NCBI GenBank assembly: GCA_973895155.1
Contig: OZ316896.1
Location: 7,936,001 to 8,000,000 of the forward strand
DNA from: Marsupella aquatica
Lineage: Eukaryota > Marchantiophyta
Direction: 5' to 3'
Length of the DNA: 64,000 nucleotides
The notes beneath the pieces are model-generated. The model ran no database searches and had not been told where the DNA came from. It saw nothing but the letters and a program-made list of their open reading frames with translations. Numbering within the stretch: position 1 is the first letter of the stretch; the number at the start of each line of letters is the position of its first letter. Below are positions 1-10,463 of the stretch, piece by piece. The translations under genes and the position numbers were made by a program.

Positions 1-33
1 TAAAATGGAAATCACAGTAAGTTTACAACTCAC

Positions 34-267
34 CATACGGGATGAAGAAGCTCCCGGTGTAAGACCTCGATGTTGGCCATATCGAGCAATGTGCTCCACA
101 CATACATATGACTTTTGGACAACCATCCCCACACATTTTTTACAACCACAAAGTTGGCGTGGTGGACCACTAGGTCGACGTACGGTTGGTTCAGGCTGAG
201 GAGGAGGACGACTTTCTTCATCGGAAGAGGAATCTGATGTGGTGGAAGTTGTAGAGGATGAAGACAT
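34..267 (-). pseudogene. First exon of a TNP2-side CACTA gene (A1), partial
   Basis: On the minus strand an ATG at 267, preceded by CAG, opens 78 codons. A Ser/Thr/Asp-rich start is followed by a Pro/Arg stretch, then a Cys-rich motif LCGCKKC, about 20 residues, and EHIARYGQHRG. The exon runs to a GTGAGT splice donor at 33. The same arrangement (CWCVRCK ... EHIENYGRHEG) occurs in element B at 10464-10698. It resembles the transposase-associated domain at the N-terminus of plant TNP2 proteins (CPC..C ... HL...G), which is my basis for the call. The remaining exons would lie to the left, outside the window. No stop interrupts it, so this exon may be intact. It could belong to the transposase or to a SET-domain gene as in B. 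Confidence 0.6.
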
Positions 268-715
268 CTGACAAGTATAGCAATTGGAAGGCGATTAGTA
301 AAAACTTCACCAAAACCATCATTGATAATCCCTACCTAAACATATTAAAAAGAATTGACAGAAAAATACCTTTATGAGACCCGGGCTTAGCAATGCCTTG
401 ACGGATCTTGTGGCTCAAATTTCATGAACCAAATCTGGAAGAAGGAGGGGAAAATCTGCCAATATACAATGAATTAAGCCATGCCTTATGGTGAACCAGA
501 AAAAAAGGATGATAGATTGTAACCCTCCATGTTTACAGCAATGACTAGAAATGCATGAGAAAACGTTATACCTTTCAGATGCCCGGGCTCTCGCAAGGCA
601 TGATCATGCATTAGCCAAAACTTTAAAAAACATGGGGAAGTGCCCTACAACGCCACAGAGTTTTCCACTCCATGTTAATGAGATAGAGAAAGAAATATAA
701 GTAACCCAAACCCTA
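268..715. other. A1 spacer without a recognisable gene
   Basis: This is AT-rich sequence upstream of the leftward exon. It probably holds an intron or leader of that gene, because a CAG precedes the ATG at 267. I see no reading frame of note. Confidence 0.4.
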
Positions 716-1700
716 CCCTAAACCCAAACCATGAAATGAAACCTTCATTAAAACCTAACCCAAATCCCTCAATCACCCTAAACCCTTACCCTCACCCTAA
801 CCAATACCCAAATCCCTCATTAAAAATTCAAACCTTTACCCTAAACCCAAACCCCTACCCTAAACCCAAACCATGAAATGAAACCCTTCATTAAAACCTA
901 ACCCAAATCCCTCAATCACCCTAAACCCTTACCCTTATCCTAACCAATACCCAAATCCCTCATTAAAAATTCAAACCTTTACCCTAAACCCAAACCATGA
1001 AATGAAACCCTTCATTAAAACCTAACCCAAATCCCTCAAGCACCCTAAACCCTTACCCTTATCCTAACCAATACCCAAATCCCTCATTAAAAATTCAAAC
1101 CTTTACCCTAAACCCAACCCAAATCCCCCAATTACATATAAAACCCTTACCCTATCTACACCTTACTTTACCTATATAGGCCAACCCCCACCCCTATAGT
1201 TATTCTAAACTTCCCCCTAACCCCTACATTGAGGCCCTTTTTAAAAACTTAAGCAAAAATTGTACCCCCTCAATTAGAACCAAATCCAACCCTATATCAT
1301 GTTACACCCCAACCCAAACACTTACATTAGAAACCCAACCCCTTTAAAAAAACCACAATTAAACCCCCCAACTAAAAACCAAACCCAATCCCTTTAAAAA
1401 ATAACCACAATTCAACCCCTCAACTAAAACCAAACCCAACCCCTGTAATTACTCACAACCTAATGCAAACCTCTACCTTGAACCCTAAGCCAAACCCATT
1501 AATTTAAACCCTAAGCCAAACCCATTAATTTAAACCCAACCCTTTTATTCCAACCTAACCCAAGTTTTAACCCCCTTAATTAAACCAAATACTCCTACAT
1601 TAAAACCAAATATAAACCTAACCTTTAATTAAACCCAAACCTTTGTTAACTTATATTCTAGTTATCCTTACAACCCAAACATCCATTGACACCCCTTCCA
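716..1700. repeat. Telomere-like tandem repeat spacer
   Basis: About three tandem units of 124-142 bp (unit starts near 729, 871 and 995) are built from CCCTAAACCC-like words. After 1125 the array decays into looser runs of AACCC and CCCTAA to about 1700. It lies between the two divergent genes of CACTA A1, where promoters are expected. It is not a telomere: the units are long and irregular, and transposon genes flank both sides. Confidence 0.85.
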
Positions 1701-1779
1701 TGTTAACTTATGGGCACTTAACATACCTTAAATGTCGTTTGACAAACCTTAATAGACGTTTGACACCCCAAAGTGTTTT

Positions 1780-2075
1780 CCAACCCTAAACCGATAAGAC
1801 CTGCCTCGCAAATTATTTCACAAGTTAGAGAATCTTTTTGCGAACCTACGGCCTTCGCACTTACTTCGCAAAAACAGAGGTCGAGAACTATTTTTTGGGT
1901 CTTCAGCGGGTTGCGATGGTCTTGTGAAGGGAATAGATTCGGAAGTGCCTCGCAAGTTGCGAGACTATTTGCGAGGGCACGGGCTTTGCAATTTCCCATG
2001 CGTATGTCATCGCAAACCCGTTTTTGAACAGCGTAAACATCGGCGGGAGCTCGCATTCGGGCTCATTTCAGTTTT
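1780..2075. promoter_or_regulatory. TTCGCAA motif cluster before the A1 accessory gene
   Basis: Many TTCGCAA/TTGCGAA and GCGATGCG-like words are packed just upstream of the ATG at 2141. The same words fill the element end (4365-4942) and the first intron of the gene (3325-3520). In En/Spm the TnpA protein binds repeated short motifs at the element ends and in its own promoter (established). The same role here is inference. Confidence 0.55.
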
Positions 2076-2140
2076 TGAGCGAGACGAGGAGGGCCGGGGC
2101 GCGCGCGACAGTACGAGGGAGACTGTGAGAGAGGGGAGCT

Positions 2141-4156
2141 ATGGCTACCGGTGAGGGGAGTGGAGGGCAAGGTGGTAGTGGTAGTGGTAGTGGCAATGGG
2201 GGAAATCCAGAGAAAGAGAAGAATGCCTGGGCAGACTTAGTGGCCCAACATCTCAGTGCTGCACAATTGGGAGAAGTGAATCTCAATTCTCCAGCAGGGC
2301 TTGCCTCTTTGAGTGCCATTCTTGGACAAGTTTTGCAAACTGGGATTGTAGCAGGACAAGCTACTAGAGAGGGGGAGGAGAGGGCCGCAGCTGAAGAGAA
2401 GGCTAGAGAGAAAAAAAGGAAGAGAGAGGAAAGAACTAAGTCGGGAGTTGCCTCTCCTCAAGCCCTAGAGAAGCAGAAGAGAAGAGAGGAGAGAGATTCA
2501 ATTCAAAAACAGAGGTAGGAGCAACGTCAGAAAGAGGAAGCAAGAAAAAAACTTCCATTCATTGCCTTGGAGACGAGTGGGACTCCAACTGAGCTAGCGT
2601 ATGCAGGGGCTAAGAGCACAATCAAACAGATTATCACAAGTAATTTCTCACGAGGCATGCAGTGGGGGAAGATTGAGAAGGCAGAGCGAAAGAGGGTCAT
2701 CAACCAAATCAAGGATGCATTTCGCAATGGGCCTGACATAGATGAGCAATGGTTGGCAGATAAGATTTCAAATTCTATGTCTCAAATGCGATACCATGAC
2801 AAGATGAAGATTAGAGCCCACCTGAAAGACTTGAGATCATACAGGAACTTGCGCAGACCCCTCCACTTCACCGAGGACATCTGGAATTTGTTTTACAAGA
2901 TTGAGGTGCAAATTAAGGCAGCTCACGAGTTGGAAGAGTGGAAGGCCAATCTAGATCGAGCCTTGAAAGCAAAGGAGGCCGAAGCTCCCCCCTGACCACG
3001 ACCTGAAGCCACTTGAGCAGAAGGTAGTTGAGATGCAGAAGGTGGTCGACCAGGAGGGAAAGCCACCCAAGCGTTTCACAGATGCAGCCAAACGAGTGAA
3101 ATCCACCCCCAATCCAGTCCACAAGTTGGGTCAAGGCGGGCTCCCCGGCCTCAAGTCACACTTTGTGAGTGCCTCTTGCTCCTCCCTAACCTCTCTGTTC
3201 CTTTCAGAGTTGTGCAATGCAAGTGAATGACATCCCCGAATGTTCTTGCTATTGTGCATGCTTGCTTGGTTACTAGTTTAGGGCAACTCTGACACTTAGA
3301 ATTTTTGGCAAATTTTTAAAAACTCTCGGGAACACAGTTTGCGAAGGTGTTGCGATGCGCATTTGTTCGCAAACCCCTCGCAAAGTCTATCATGGACTTT
3401 TTCCATTTCAATTTTCCGATGCCTTTGCGAACAAATGCGCATCGCAAACTCCATCGCAACTCCTTCACAAAAAATGTGGTTCGCAAGTTGCCATGCTTAT
3501 AGGTTCGCAAATTTGAATTTTAAATTTTTTTTGGGTCGTGTTTAGTAGTTGAGGATTTAGGCGTCACTTGTGGCTATAGGGTATGCTTAAGGGCAAATTT
3601 AACCAATTTTAATTGGTTTTATGCATGGCAGCATCGGAGGTACAAAAGGAAGATATCAAAAAAGCATATTGAGGTGGCGATAGAGCATGGACGAAAGTAC
3701 CTCTTTGCGATGGTAGATGCCGAGTTGGCTACTGTAAGTGTCTAAGTGTGAACCATATGATTAGCATGCGAACATTGTGAGTGACCCTTTATGTCTTGCG
3801 AAAACTAATGATATGTAATGGATGCAGGATTCGGATGAGCCTGAGGGGTCGGGTGCTGATGTGAGCAGTAGTGATGATGATGAGGGGGCTACTCCTGGTA
3901 CTAGTGGTGCTCGGGGGGGAGTAGTCGTGAGGTAGGTTCTTCCCACCGTGGTAGTGGTGGTAGTCGTGTGTCATCAGCACACGTTGATGACCAGGGGGAG
4001 GAGGAGGACCCTGAGGATGAGGAGGAGCCAGAGGAGCAGCAGGAGCAGGAGCGCCGATGGCCATCACGCACCCGTCACCAACAGGATCCCCGGAAGGATA
4101 AGGGCAAGAAGCCAGCCAAGAAGCCAACCAAGAGGAGCCGCAAGAGCCCATTCTAG
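2141..4156 (+). pseudogene. CACTA accessory protein gene (TNPA-like), element A1
   Basis: Three exons can be traced: 2141-3164 (donor GTGAGTG), 3632-3733 (34 codons, acceptor GCAG, donor GTAAGTG) and 3828-4156, all phase 0. The protein starts Gly/Ser-rich, has a long Lys/Arg/Glu region (probably helical), then a conserved core with FRNGPDIDEQWLADKIS, MRYHDKMKIRAHL and KLGQGGLPGLKSHF, and ends in an acidic tail followed by a basic one. Element B has the same exon structure, including an identical 102-bp second exon, and the same core words. The copy is broken: an in-frame TAG at 2516-2518, a frameshift in the C-run near 2990 and one in a G-run near 3915. By position it should be the DNA-binding partner of the transposase. 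I cannot show homology to TnpA itself; it may belong to the Ptta/En/Spm plant transposase family. Confidence 0.65.
3325..3520. promoter_or_regulatory. TTCGCAA motif cluster in intron 1 of the A1 accessory gene
   Basis: About ten TTCGCAA/TTGCGAA/GCGATGCG words lie inside the intron between exons 1 and 2. Element B has a cluster of its own, different motif in the same intron (7495-7640), so the position is conserved although the motif is not. Confidence 0.55.
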
Positions 4157-4364
4157 TTATTTTGTAGAGATACATGCATGAGAGTGACTTGTCATGCCGG
4201 AGCTCAGGGTAGGAAGAGGCAGCATAGGTTTAGAAGGGCGGACCTAGCATCAGATATTTCCCCCCTCTTCTCCATGTATAGGGTTCTTTGAAGCCCTATC
4301 ATTTTGTTCATGCTTTTCCATTTTATAAAACAATAATTTTGCCTTCCACTTTGGGTCCCAAGGA

Positions 4365-4942
4365 AAACCCCTCGCAAATAATGTATTGAATCCTCTGTGA
4401 TCATAATTTTGCAAACCCTTTAAGAACTCAATCCCATCGCACAATATAAACCCCAAGGCGTCGCACTTTTTGAGTCAATTCACTTCAGAACTTCACATCC
4501 AAATACGTCGGGTTTTTGTGATACTTCTAAGATCGCACTTTCCTAATCGAAACCGTTCACAAACTTCTGAAATCATCGGTATCGCTCTTTATCATACAAT
4601 CCCCATGAAAACAATTCAACCAGTATCTTTCGCAAATATGATGCGATGGTAAATCCTTCTCAAATATCGACACCCGTGCGGGACGTGTGCATGTATGTTT
4701 GCGAACCTTATGCGACGTATAATGGATCGCACAAAGTATTGAATCTTGCGAACCTCTCAGCTTCGCAGTTTGCCATGTGGTTGCGATGCCGTTGCGATGG
4801 TCCGCATGCGAAGTTATTAGGTTCGCAAAGTGCGAAGGTGGTGCGATGCGCGTATGTTCGCAATGGCCAGAATGATGAAAATCAGGGGCTTGTTAGTTGC
4901 GATGAGATTGTCTTCGCAAAACCGACCGATAGTGTTGTAGTG
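4365..4942. repeat. Subterminal repeats and terminal inverted repeat of A1
   Basis: Dense TTCGCAA, TTGCGAA and GCGATGCG words run up to the end CACTACAACACTATCGGTC (reverse strand). This is the usual build of a CACTA terminus, where transposase and accessory protein assemble. Short frames here are by-products of the repeats. 4157-4364 shows nothing recognisable. Confidence 0.8.
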
Positions 4943-5177
4943 GTTCACACGGTTGAAGACATCTGCCACTAGTTTCCAGACATCTCATTGGCAAACATCA
5001 GAACCATTTGCTTTCCCAGCTCATGTAGAGCAGTGTTTCTACATTCCATACCCCCCCGACCAAGAGTGGTCACTGGTCATCACATATGTGCCACGGTCTC
5101 GATCCATTGTTTCAGAAAAACCAGATATAATTGTTGTATCAAACATAGATGACCCTAAAGGTGAGGACCAAGTGTGA
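4943..5177 (+). pseudogene. C-terminal end of a TNP2 transposase (element C)
   Basis: The frame from 4944 reads FTRLKTSA, then EPFAFPAHVEQCFYIPYP, EWSLVITYVPRSRSIV and a TGA stop. It aligns throughout with the last 80 residues of the element B transposase (ending at 15461), the DUF4216 part of TNP2-type proteins. The 5' side is cut exactly at the end of A1, so A1 inserted into this gene. The rest of the gene lies left of A1, outside the window. Confidence 0.85.
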
Positions 5178-5188
5178 GGGATATGTAT

Positions 5189-5770
5189 CACTAGTACATT
5201 TTCGGGCCTTTATTCGATAGGATTTACATCGGATCCCTTCAGGAAAATTGACGCAAAAATTTCTATCATCCGATGCAATTCCCAACGCACTTTGCGATGC
5301 GCAAACCATCGCATATCGACCATCGGACTTCCATCGGACTTTCCGATATTTTTTACGACGGACGTTCCATTGTAACGTGTTACGGATATTTTATGTCCGT
5401 TGTAAAATGAATCGGATAACTAACACGCGACGGCACACGACGATTTCCTATGTCCGATACTATTTAAATCGGTATGTCCGATATATTTGACATGGCAATT
5501 TGCGAAGTAATTTGTATCGGTATGTCCGATATATTTGACATGGCAATTTGCGAAGGAATTTGTATCGGACATTGCGTTATTTATAATAACGGAAAGTGCG
5601 TTACTTTTTGTATCGGACTATCCGATATATTTAAGATGGGAACCTTGAAGGAGGGGTCCGATGCGTTGGGGATGGGAAAGTTTGAAGGCAACAGCATCGG
5701 ACACTGCTACATTACCGATACGGATGGTAACGGACTTGCAACGGATTATCAAATGTTCTGGGGGTGGAAT
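5189..5770. repeat. Left terminus of B with TATCGGA subterminal motifs
   Basis: After the 14-bp terminal repeat come some 25 copies of TCCGATA/TATCGGA/ATCGGAC in both orientations. A 48-bp direct repeat occurs at about 5471-5566. A few TTTGCGAA words like those of the A family are also present. From 5771 to 6086 nothing else is recognisable. Confidence 0.85.
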
Positions 5771-6665
5771 ACAGGGTTTCATGGGTGGTTTTTTGGGGGT
5801 TTGGGTATTGGTTTAGGGTTGAAGGTGACATACACCAATTAGGAACCAAAGATAATGCTATAAACACGAGGTCAAAATATCATATTCAAAAAGGAGATCA
5901 CCCCAATATGTACAAAATGGATTAGGCCTATTGGGTAGACCCATTCTGGTCGTGATGGCATGATAGAAGATGTAAAGAGAGCTTTGACTAGAGACTACAC
6001 TGAGCTATATACAAGGTACCTCCGAGTGAGTGTCTAATCAAAGTTGTCTAGCACTAGATACCCGACCACCTAAATGCAACTAACCTCTAAAAAGGTGTGT
6101 TGCGTCCCTTCTTCTTCTTTGGGCGAGAACGAAGGGTGGGTACATGTCTAGCATCATGAGAGCCCTCCTCCCTCTGGCTGCCCACAACCGTGGCAGCCAC
6201 CTGCTCACCAGATGGCATGGGTTGGCCTGATGCAGGCCTAGACCCTGACCCACTAGATGCACCGCTAGGGTGGTCAGGCAAGGTAGATGTCCCACCAACC
6301 CCCGACACGGCAGAGTGAAAGGACGCCTTAGCTCCTCCCGCAGACCTGCTAGAGTGATGGGATGGTGCGCCAACAGATCCTGTGGGTGGCCCATGTCGTG
6401 CTGTACTCCCACCAGACTCACGAGATGGTGCGCGCCCTCTAGATCCACCATCCGGCACGTCGCCACTACCTCGTCGGGAAGGGCCACCTGCACCAGATAC
6501 TCCTACGCGATCGCCTCGTCCCATGCCATCACCTCTACTACCCCCTGAGTGCCTGGGCCCCGCACCCCGTGATGCTCCACAGCGATGGGAGCCCACACCA
6601 TCAGCAGCATGTGACCCACCCCTCCCTGCTGATGGGGCAACGGCACCAAATGGGGCAACAACACC

Positions 6666-6993
6666 CTCGGGGGGGTCACTTCCACGGAAGTGACACATCA
6701 CGTGCGACGAAGTATAGGCCCATTTAAATGGGTGTGGCGGAAGACTTCCAAAGTTAGGTGGAAGAACACATAGGGCATGTTTTATTGATTGGTCGACTTT
6801 AAAGAACACATAGGCCTATTTAATTGCAAAAAATACTTTCTATAAAGTTTTTAGGGGTTTTTTAATAAAAAATGACAAAATTTTAAGAAAGAAAGGGCTT
6901 TGCAAAAAAATATTTTTCACTTTAAAGTTAGGGGGGTCAAACCCTAAAACGTCGCACGCGATGTATGACCCTCCATATAGTGACCCCCCCGAG
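6666..6993. mobile_element. Short DNA transposon, copy 1 (328 bp, 8-bp target duplication)
   Basis: Both ends start CTCGGGGG in inverted orientation, with complementarity continuing for about 44 bp (ending in ATCACGTGCGACG / ATCGCGTGCGACG). The flanks ACAACACC at 6658-6665 and 6994-7001 are identical. There is no coding capacity. It lies in exon 3 of the B accessory gene. An 8-bp duplication fits hAT, P or Merlin-like superfamilies; the end sequence does not let me choose. Confidence 0.9.
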
Positions 6994-7494
6994 ACAACAC
7001 CTCGGACCTGAGGAGTAGGGGTGACTGTGGGCACCCTCCCCAACCCTGCCTCAGCATCCTGCTCAGAATCTGAGTCCAGCTCCTCCGACCCAGACCCCTC
7101 CTCATCCTGCGCAATAGGGTTTAATTGCAGTTAGAATGAATGGTCCCGACCATAACTCTAACAAATTCATGACAACCTTAAACATTATATCACCCTAGGG
7201 TGAACACTTACCTCTCCCAACTCATCCTCAAGGTGGCGCTTTAGAGCGCGGGGTCCATCCGTCTTTGCCAAATTCCTCTCCAACGGCGCAATAGGGCGAC
7301 CATACTCCCGCTCCTGAAATTTAAAGATCCAAACCATAGAGGCCAGGTTAATATCAAATCTAGTATTAGCGTGCCCTACCCTAAACCAAGCCACCCTACA
7401 TAGCCCTAATGTAACCTTAAACCATAGTTCACCCTAACTTATACTCTACCCTAGTAAAAAATTAACGTTAAGTACGTTCATTCAAAAATTTAAA

Positions 7495-7640
7495 TGTTTT
7501 GCCGAGGGGTCCGATTCAGAGTCCGATACAGCCTGCATCGGACGTCTATCGGATGCGTAACAAGAAAAATGGCATGACACGGTGTCCGATGCTGCTTCCG
7601 ATGCAAAACCTATCGGATGAGTATCGGAAAGAACAAGCCC
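7495..7640. promoter_or_regulatory. TATCGGA motif cluster in intron 1 of the B accessory gene
   Basis: Eight or so TCCGATN/ATCGGA words lie in the intron between exon 1 (ends 7764) and exon 2 (starts 7313). They are the same words as at both ends of B, and sit in the same intron as the A1 cluster at 3325-3520. Confidence 0.55.
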
Positions 7641-8864
7641 GAGAGCAAAAATGAGTTTTGCAAAGGGTTTAAACAAAAGACATAAGGCACAAACAACTCA
7701 TTCTTCGTGCGAGGAGTCAGGTGATCAGGGAGTCGAGGTGGGGAGGAGAGGGAGGGCACTTACAAACTCAGCCTTCAATCGATTGGAGCCGCCTTGCCCC
7801 ATCCGGTGAGTGATGGTTGGCCTCCCCTGCACTCTCTCCAATGCTGCTATGATGTGCCTTGGTGGTTTGGGGAGTCTTGCTACCTGAGCTGCCCATTGTT
7901 GCAGGTTCTGTTGAAGGGGGAGGATATCAACATTCTCCCCAGCCTTTCGCTTCTCCTCTGCCAGCCTAATTTCGTTGTCCCAATGTCTTCTTTTCAGCCA
8001 GGCACGGACTGAGAGTTCCTCCTCAAGCCAAGCCGCCCACTCATCCGGGGAAACATCGTCTGGACAACCCTCCTCCCTGATCACCTCTGCATCCACTGCC
8101 ATATCTCCAAGGTACTTTCTGAATTTCTCTCGCTGATGATTGCGCATGTCTGAGAGTGATGCTGAAATTCATTTGTTTAGGAACCTGTCATCAATGTAGG
8201 CCCCGTTCCTGAACCGTTCCTTCACCTGCTCTCTGATTCTCAATCTCTCTTCCTCCTTCTTCTTGCCCCAGTAATCCAGTGGCCCCAAATTGGCCCTCAG
8301 CACCTGCTTGAATTGGCTTCGGAATAGATGGTAGCTCTTAGGCAATGGACCACCACCCGAATTGAGAGCTAGCTCAGGCCTGAGAGCTCTCTCTGCCTCC
8401 TTTCGCCTCTGCTCCTCCAATCGCACCTTCTCAATTGCCCTAGCTTCTTTTCGAAGCTTTTTCTCTCGTTTTCTTGGAGACAGTGTCTCCTCTACATCCC
8501 CCTTGCCTCTCTTTGCCTCTTTCTTCCTCTTCTTTGCCTCCTTCTCACTTGCAATGCTTGCAGCAGCAGTCTTCTCTGCCTCACGCCGAGAGGCATCAAT
8601 CAGCGTTTGGAGGAGTGGGACTACTCTCTTTGCGTCCTCCACACTCAGCCCTGCCTTGGCCACAAAAATGTCCCTCATAACTTCATTGTATGGCTGGGAC
8701 GGTCCCCCTTGCTCTCCACCACCACCTGATCCCCCTTCGTCTCCCCCACCACCTGATCCCCCGCCCCCCTCCATCTCTCCTCCTCCTTCAAGCTCTCCTC
8801 CTTGATCCAGCTTCAAAAAATTTGAAAAACACCAAGTGCAAAACGGGGCCCGACGCGCGGGTCT

Positions 8865-9085
8865 TCGCACCTGCATCGGTTCTTTTTTCCGAAACAAAAC
8901 CTGCTGCTTCCGATTCTTTCTATTTCGGACTTTGCGAAACCAAAGGTATCGGACACGCAATCGGACTTTCCGAAACTATGTGCTTCGGACCCCTCGTCCT
9001 TTTCTTGTGGCCGTGTATTTACCAAGTGTGGCCCGTTTCCTATTGCATCGGACCCCTCATGAATTTATATCGGATACCTCTTGGC
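8865..9085. promoter_or_regulatory. TATCGGA motif cluster before the B accessory gene
   Basis: About ten ATCGGA/TCCGAAA/TTCGGAC words lie just upstream of the leftward gene start at 8774, matching the cluster upstream of the A1 gene (1780-2075). Probable binding sites for the element's own protein (inference). Confidence 0.55.
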
Positions 9086-9436
9086 TTTCCCAAAGGGGGT
9101 CCAATATAATGTTTTGAATTTGGGTTGGGTATAATGGGATTGGAGGGTTTAGAGTATAATTTAGGATATTTAGGTTTTGTATGGGGTAAGGGCACATGGT
9201 TGGAGTTATTATTTGCTTTCATATTTGAATCCGCGTTTTGTAGGGCTCTACATATGTGAACGGGATAGTGAACGTGTCATGCATGTAGAGGGACCTCTTG
9301 CAAGTTTCTTTGTTGCGGAGAACAAATTTTGGGGTTTGTACCGGACTATGTAATTTTTTTGATAAGCTATGGTCTTGCATGCTTAATATATTGGGCTCTA
9401 ATTAATGATGCAATTGTGTATAGAGTCTTGGTGTTT

Positions 9437-10147
9437 TAGGGGTGGTTGTGGTGATGGGAACTCAATACTATGATATGTAATATAGGATCAAGAAAATACT
9501 ACAAGAAGTTTTTGTATGAACCATTTTCGGGTGAAAGCCTTTTGTTTCATTTCTTTATAGGGGATTATGGGTGTACGTAGAGGTTTTATTAGTATAACAT
9601 TATACCTTTTGATAGGATAATATTAAACCCCTTCATTAGGCTAATCTTTGTGTTTGGATTTGATGTGTAGTACCTTGCTTTTGGAGGGGTGGTTAACTTT
9701 TTTTGAGGGGGTAGGGAGGTTTCGATTTTGGACAATGCACTATGCATGAAACCGTGCATCCAGGAGGTATGATGTCCTCTTGCAAGTTCCTTGCAAGTTT
9801 AGGGATGGTTGTGGTGATGGGAACTCAATACTATGATATATGATAGACAAAATACTACAAGAAGTTTTTGTACGAACCATTTCTTGGTGAAAGCTATTTG
9901 GATCATTTCTTTGGAGGGGTTTATGGGCTTAGGGTTATGGGGTTTTACTAGGATAAGGTTACACCTTTTCTTAGGATAAGGTTCAACCTCCATATATTAG
10001 CTAGGCTAATGGTTGTGTTGGATTTGATGCACAGTACCTTGCGTTTGGAGGGGTGGTTCAATGTTTGTGAGGGGGTAGATAGGTTTTGTTTTGGACAATG
10101 CACTATGCATAGTGTGAGACCGCGCATCTAGGAGGTATGATGTCCCC
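9437..10147. repeat. Direct duplication in the divergent spacer of B
   Basis: Two copies of about 350 bp (9437-9783 and 9799-10147) share long stretches such as GTGATGGGAACTCAATACTA and GGACAATGCACTATGCAT, with scattered differences and small indels. They lie between the leftward accessory gene and the rightward SET/transposase genes, so they probably contain promoters. 9086-9436 and 10148-10463 contain no gene I can support, although an upstream untranslated exon is possible near 10350, where GAG is followed by a GT. Confidence 0.8.
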
Positions 10148-10463
10148 GCTTCACGAGCCGCATCATTTACACTTAATTTGTATGTTGGAATTTTTTTATA
10201 TGTGGTGTGTTCTTCCTACACTCTTTCGCACTTACAGATTATGTATGCTCATTAGCAAAATGCTCACCCATATATGCAGAGATTTTGGATGTCCCACACC
10301 TTGTGTGTAGAAAATACGACACAGTAAGCTGGCAAAGCGCGGGTATCATTGAGGTACAACAGGACTTTTGTATCTCATGCATTAATTATTCTATTTTGAT
10401 ACTCCAACACTTGTCTTCTTTTATGCAGCTTACATGAATTCAGAGTGTACTTCATGCATGCAG

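Larger units (their letters stand above)
1..4942 (-). mobile_element. CACTA (En/Spm) element A1, right-hand part
   Basis: The right end is the CACTA-type terminus at 4938-4942 (TAGTG on this strand). Its reverse complement, CACTACAACACTATCGGTC, resembles the end of element C at 17141. Inside are a leftward TNP2-side first exon (34-267), a spacer with telomere-like repeats, a rightward three-exon accessory gene (2141-4156) and a terminal zone rich in TTCGCAA motifs. This is the layout of element B (5189-16210) in reverse. The left end lies outside the window. The element is inserted in the last part of a TNP2 coding region belonging to element C, because the reading frame of that gene starts abruptly at 4943. 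Confidence 0.8.
6087..8774 (-). pseudogene. CACTA accessory protein gene (TNPA-like), element B
   Basis: The three exons on the minus strand are 8774-7764 (donor GTAAGTG), 7313-7212 (34 codons) and 7106-6087 (stop TAG at 6087-6089). I chose the ATG at 8774 because a Gly-rich start follows it as in A1; the frame is open upstream to 8960 through motif repeats. Next come a Lys/Arg/Glu-rich region, then FRNGAYIDDRF, MRNHQREKFRKYLGD, WAAWLEEELS and MGQGGSNRLKAEF, then an acidic Ser/Asp segment and a long Gly/Ser/Arg tail ending in RPKKKKGR. There is an in-frame TGA at 8169-8171. Exon 3 is split by a 328-bp transposon at 6666; removing it and one copy of its target duplication leaves the frame continuous. 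Likely role: DNA-binding partner of the TNP2 transposase (inference from position). Confidence 0.65.

Noticed and set aside
716-1125. A true telomere or chromosome end
   Set aside because: Units are 124-142 bp and impure, and transposon genes continue on both sides.
3339-3545. Short frames in the intron of the A1 accessory gene
   Set aside because: They lie in the TTCGCAA motif cluster between well-supported splice sites.
4470-4972. Frames between 4470 and 4972 as genes
   Set aside because: They overlap the subterminal repeats and the end of A1 at 4942. Only the part after 4943 is coding, and it belongs to the TNP2 gene of element C.
5248-5842. Frames rich in MSDIFDMAICE-type repeats
   Set aside because: They arise from the TATCGGA subterminal repeats of CACTA B, including a 48-bp direct repeat. 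Not a gene.
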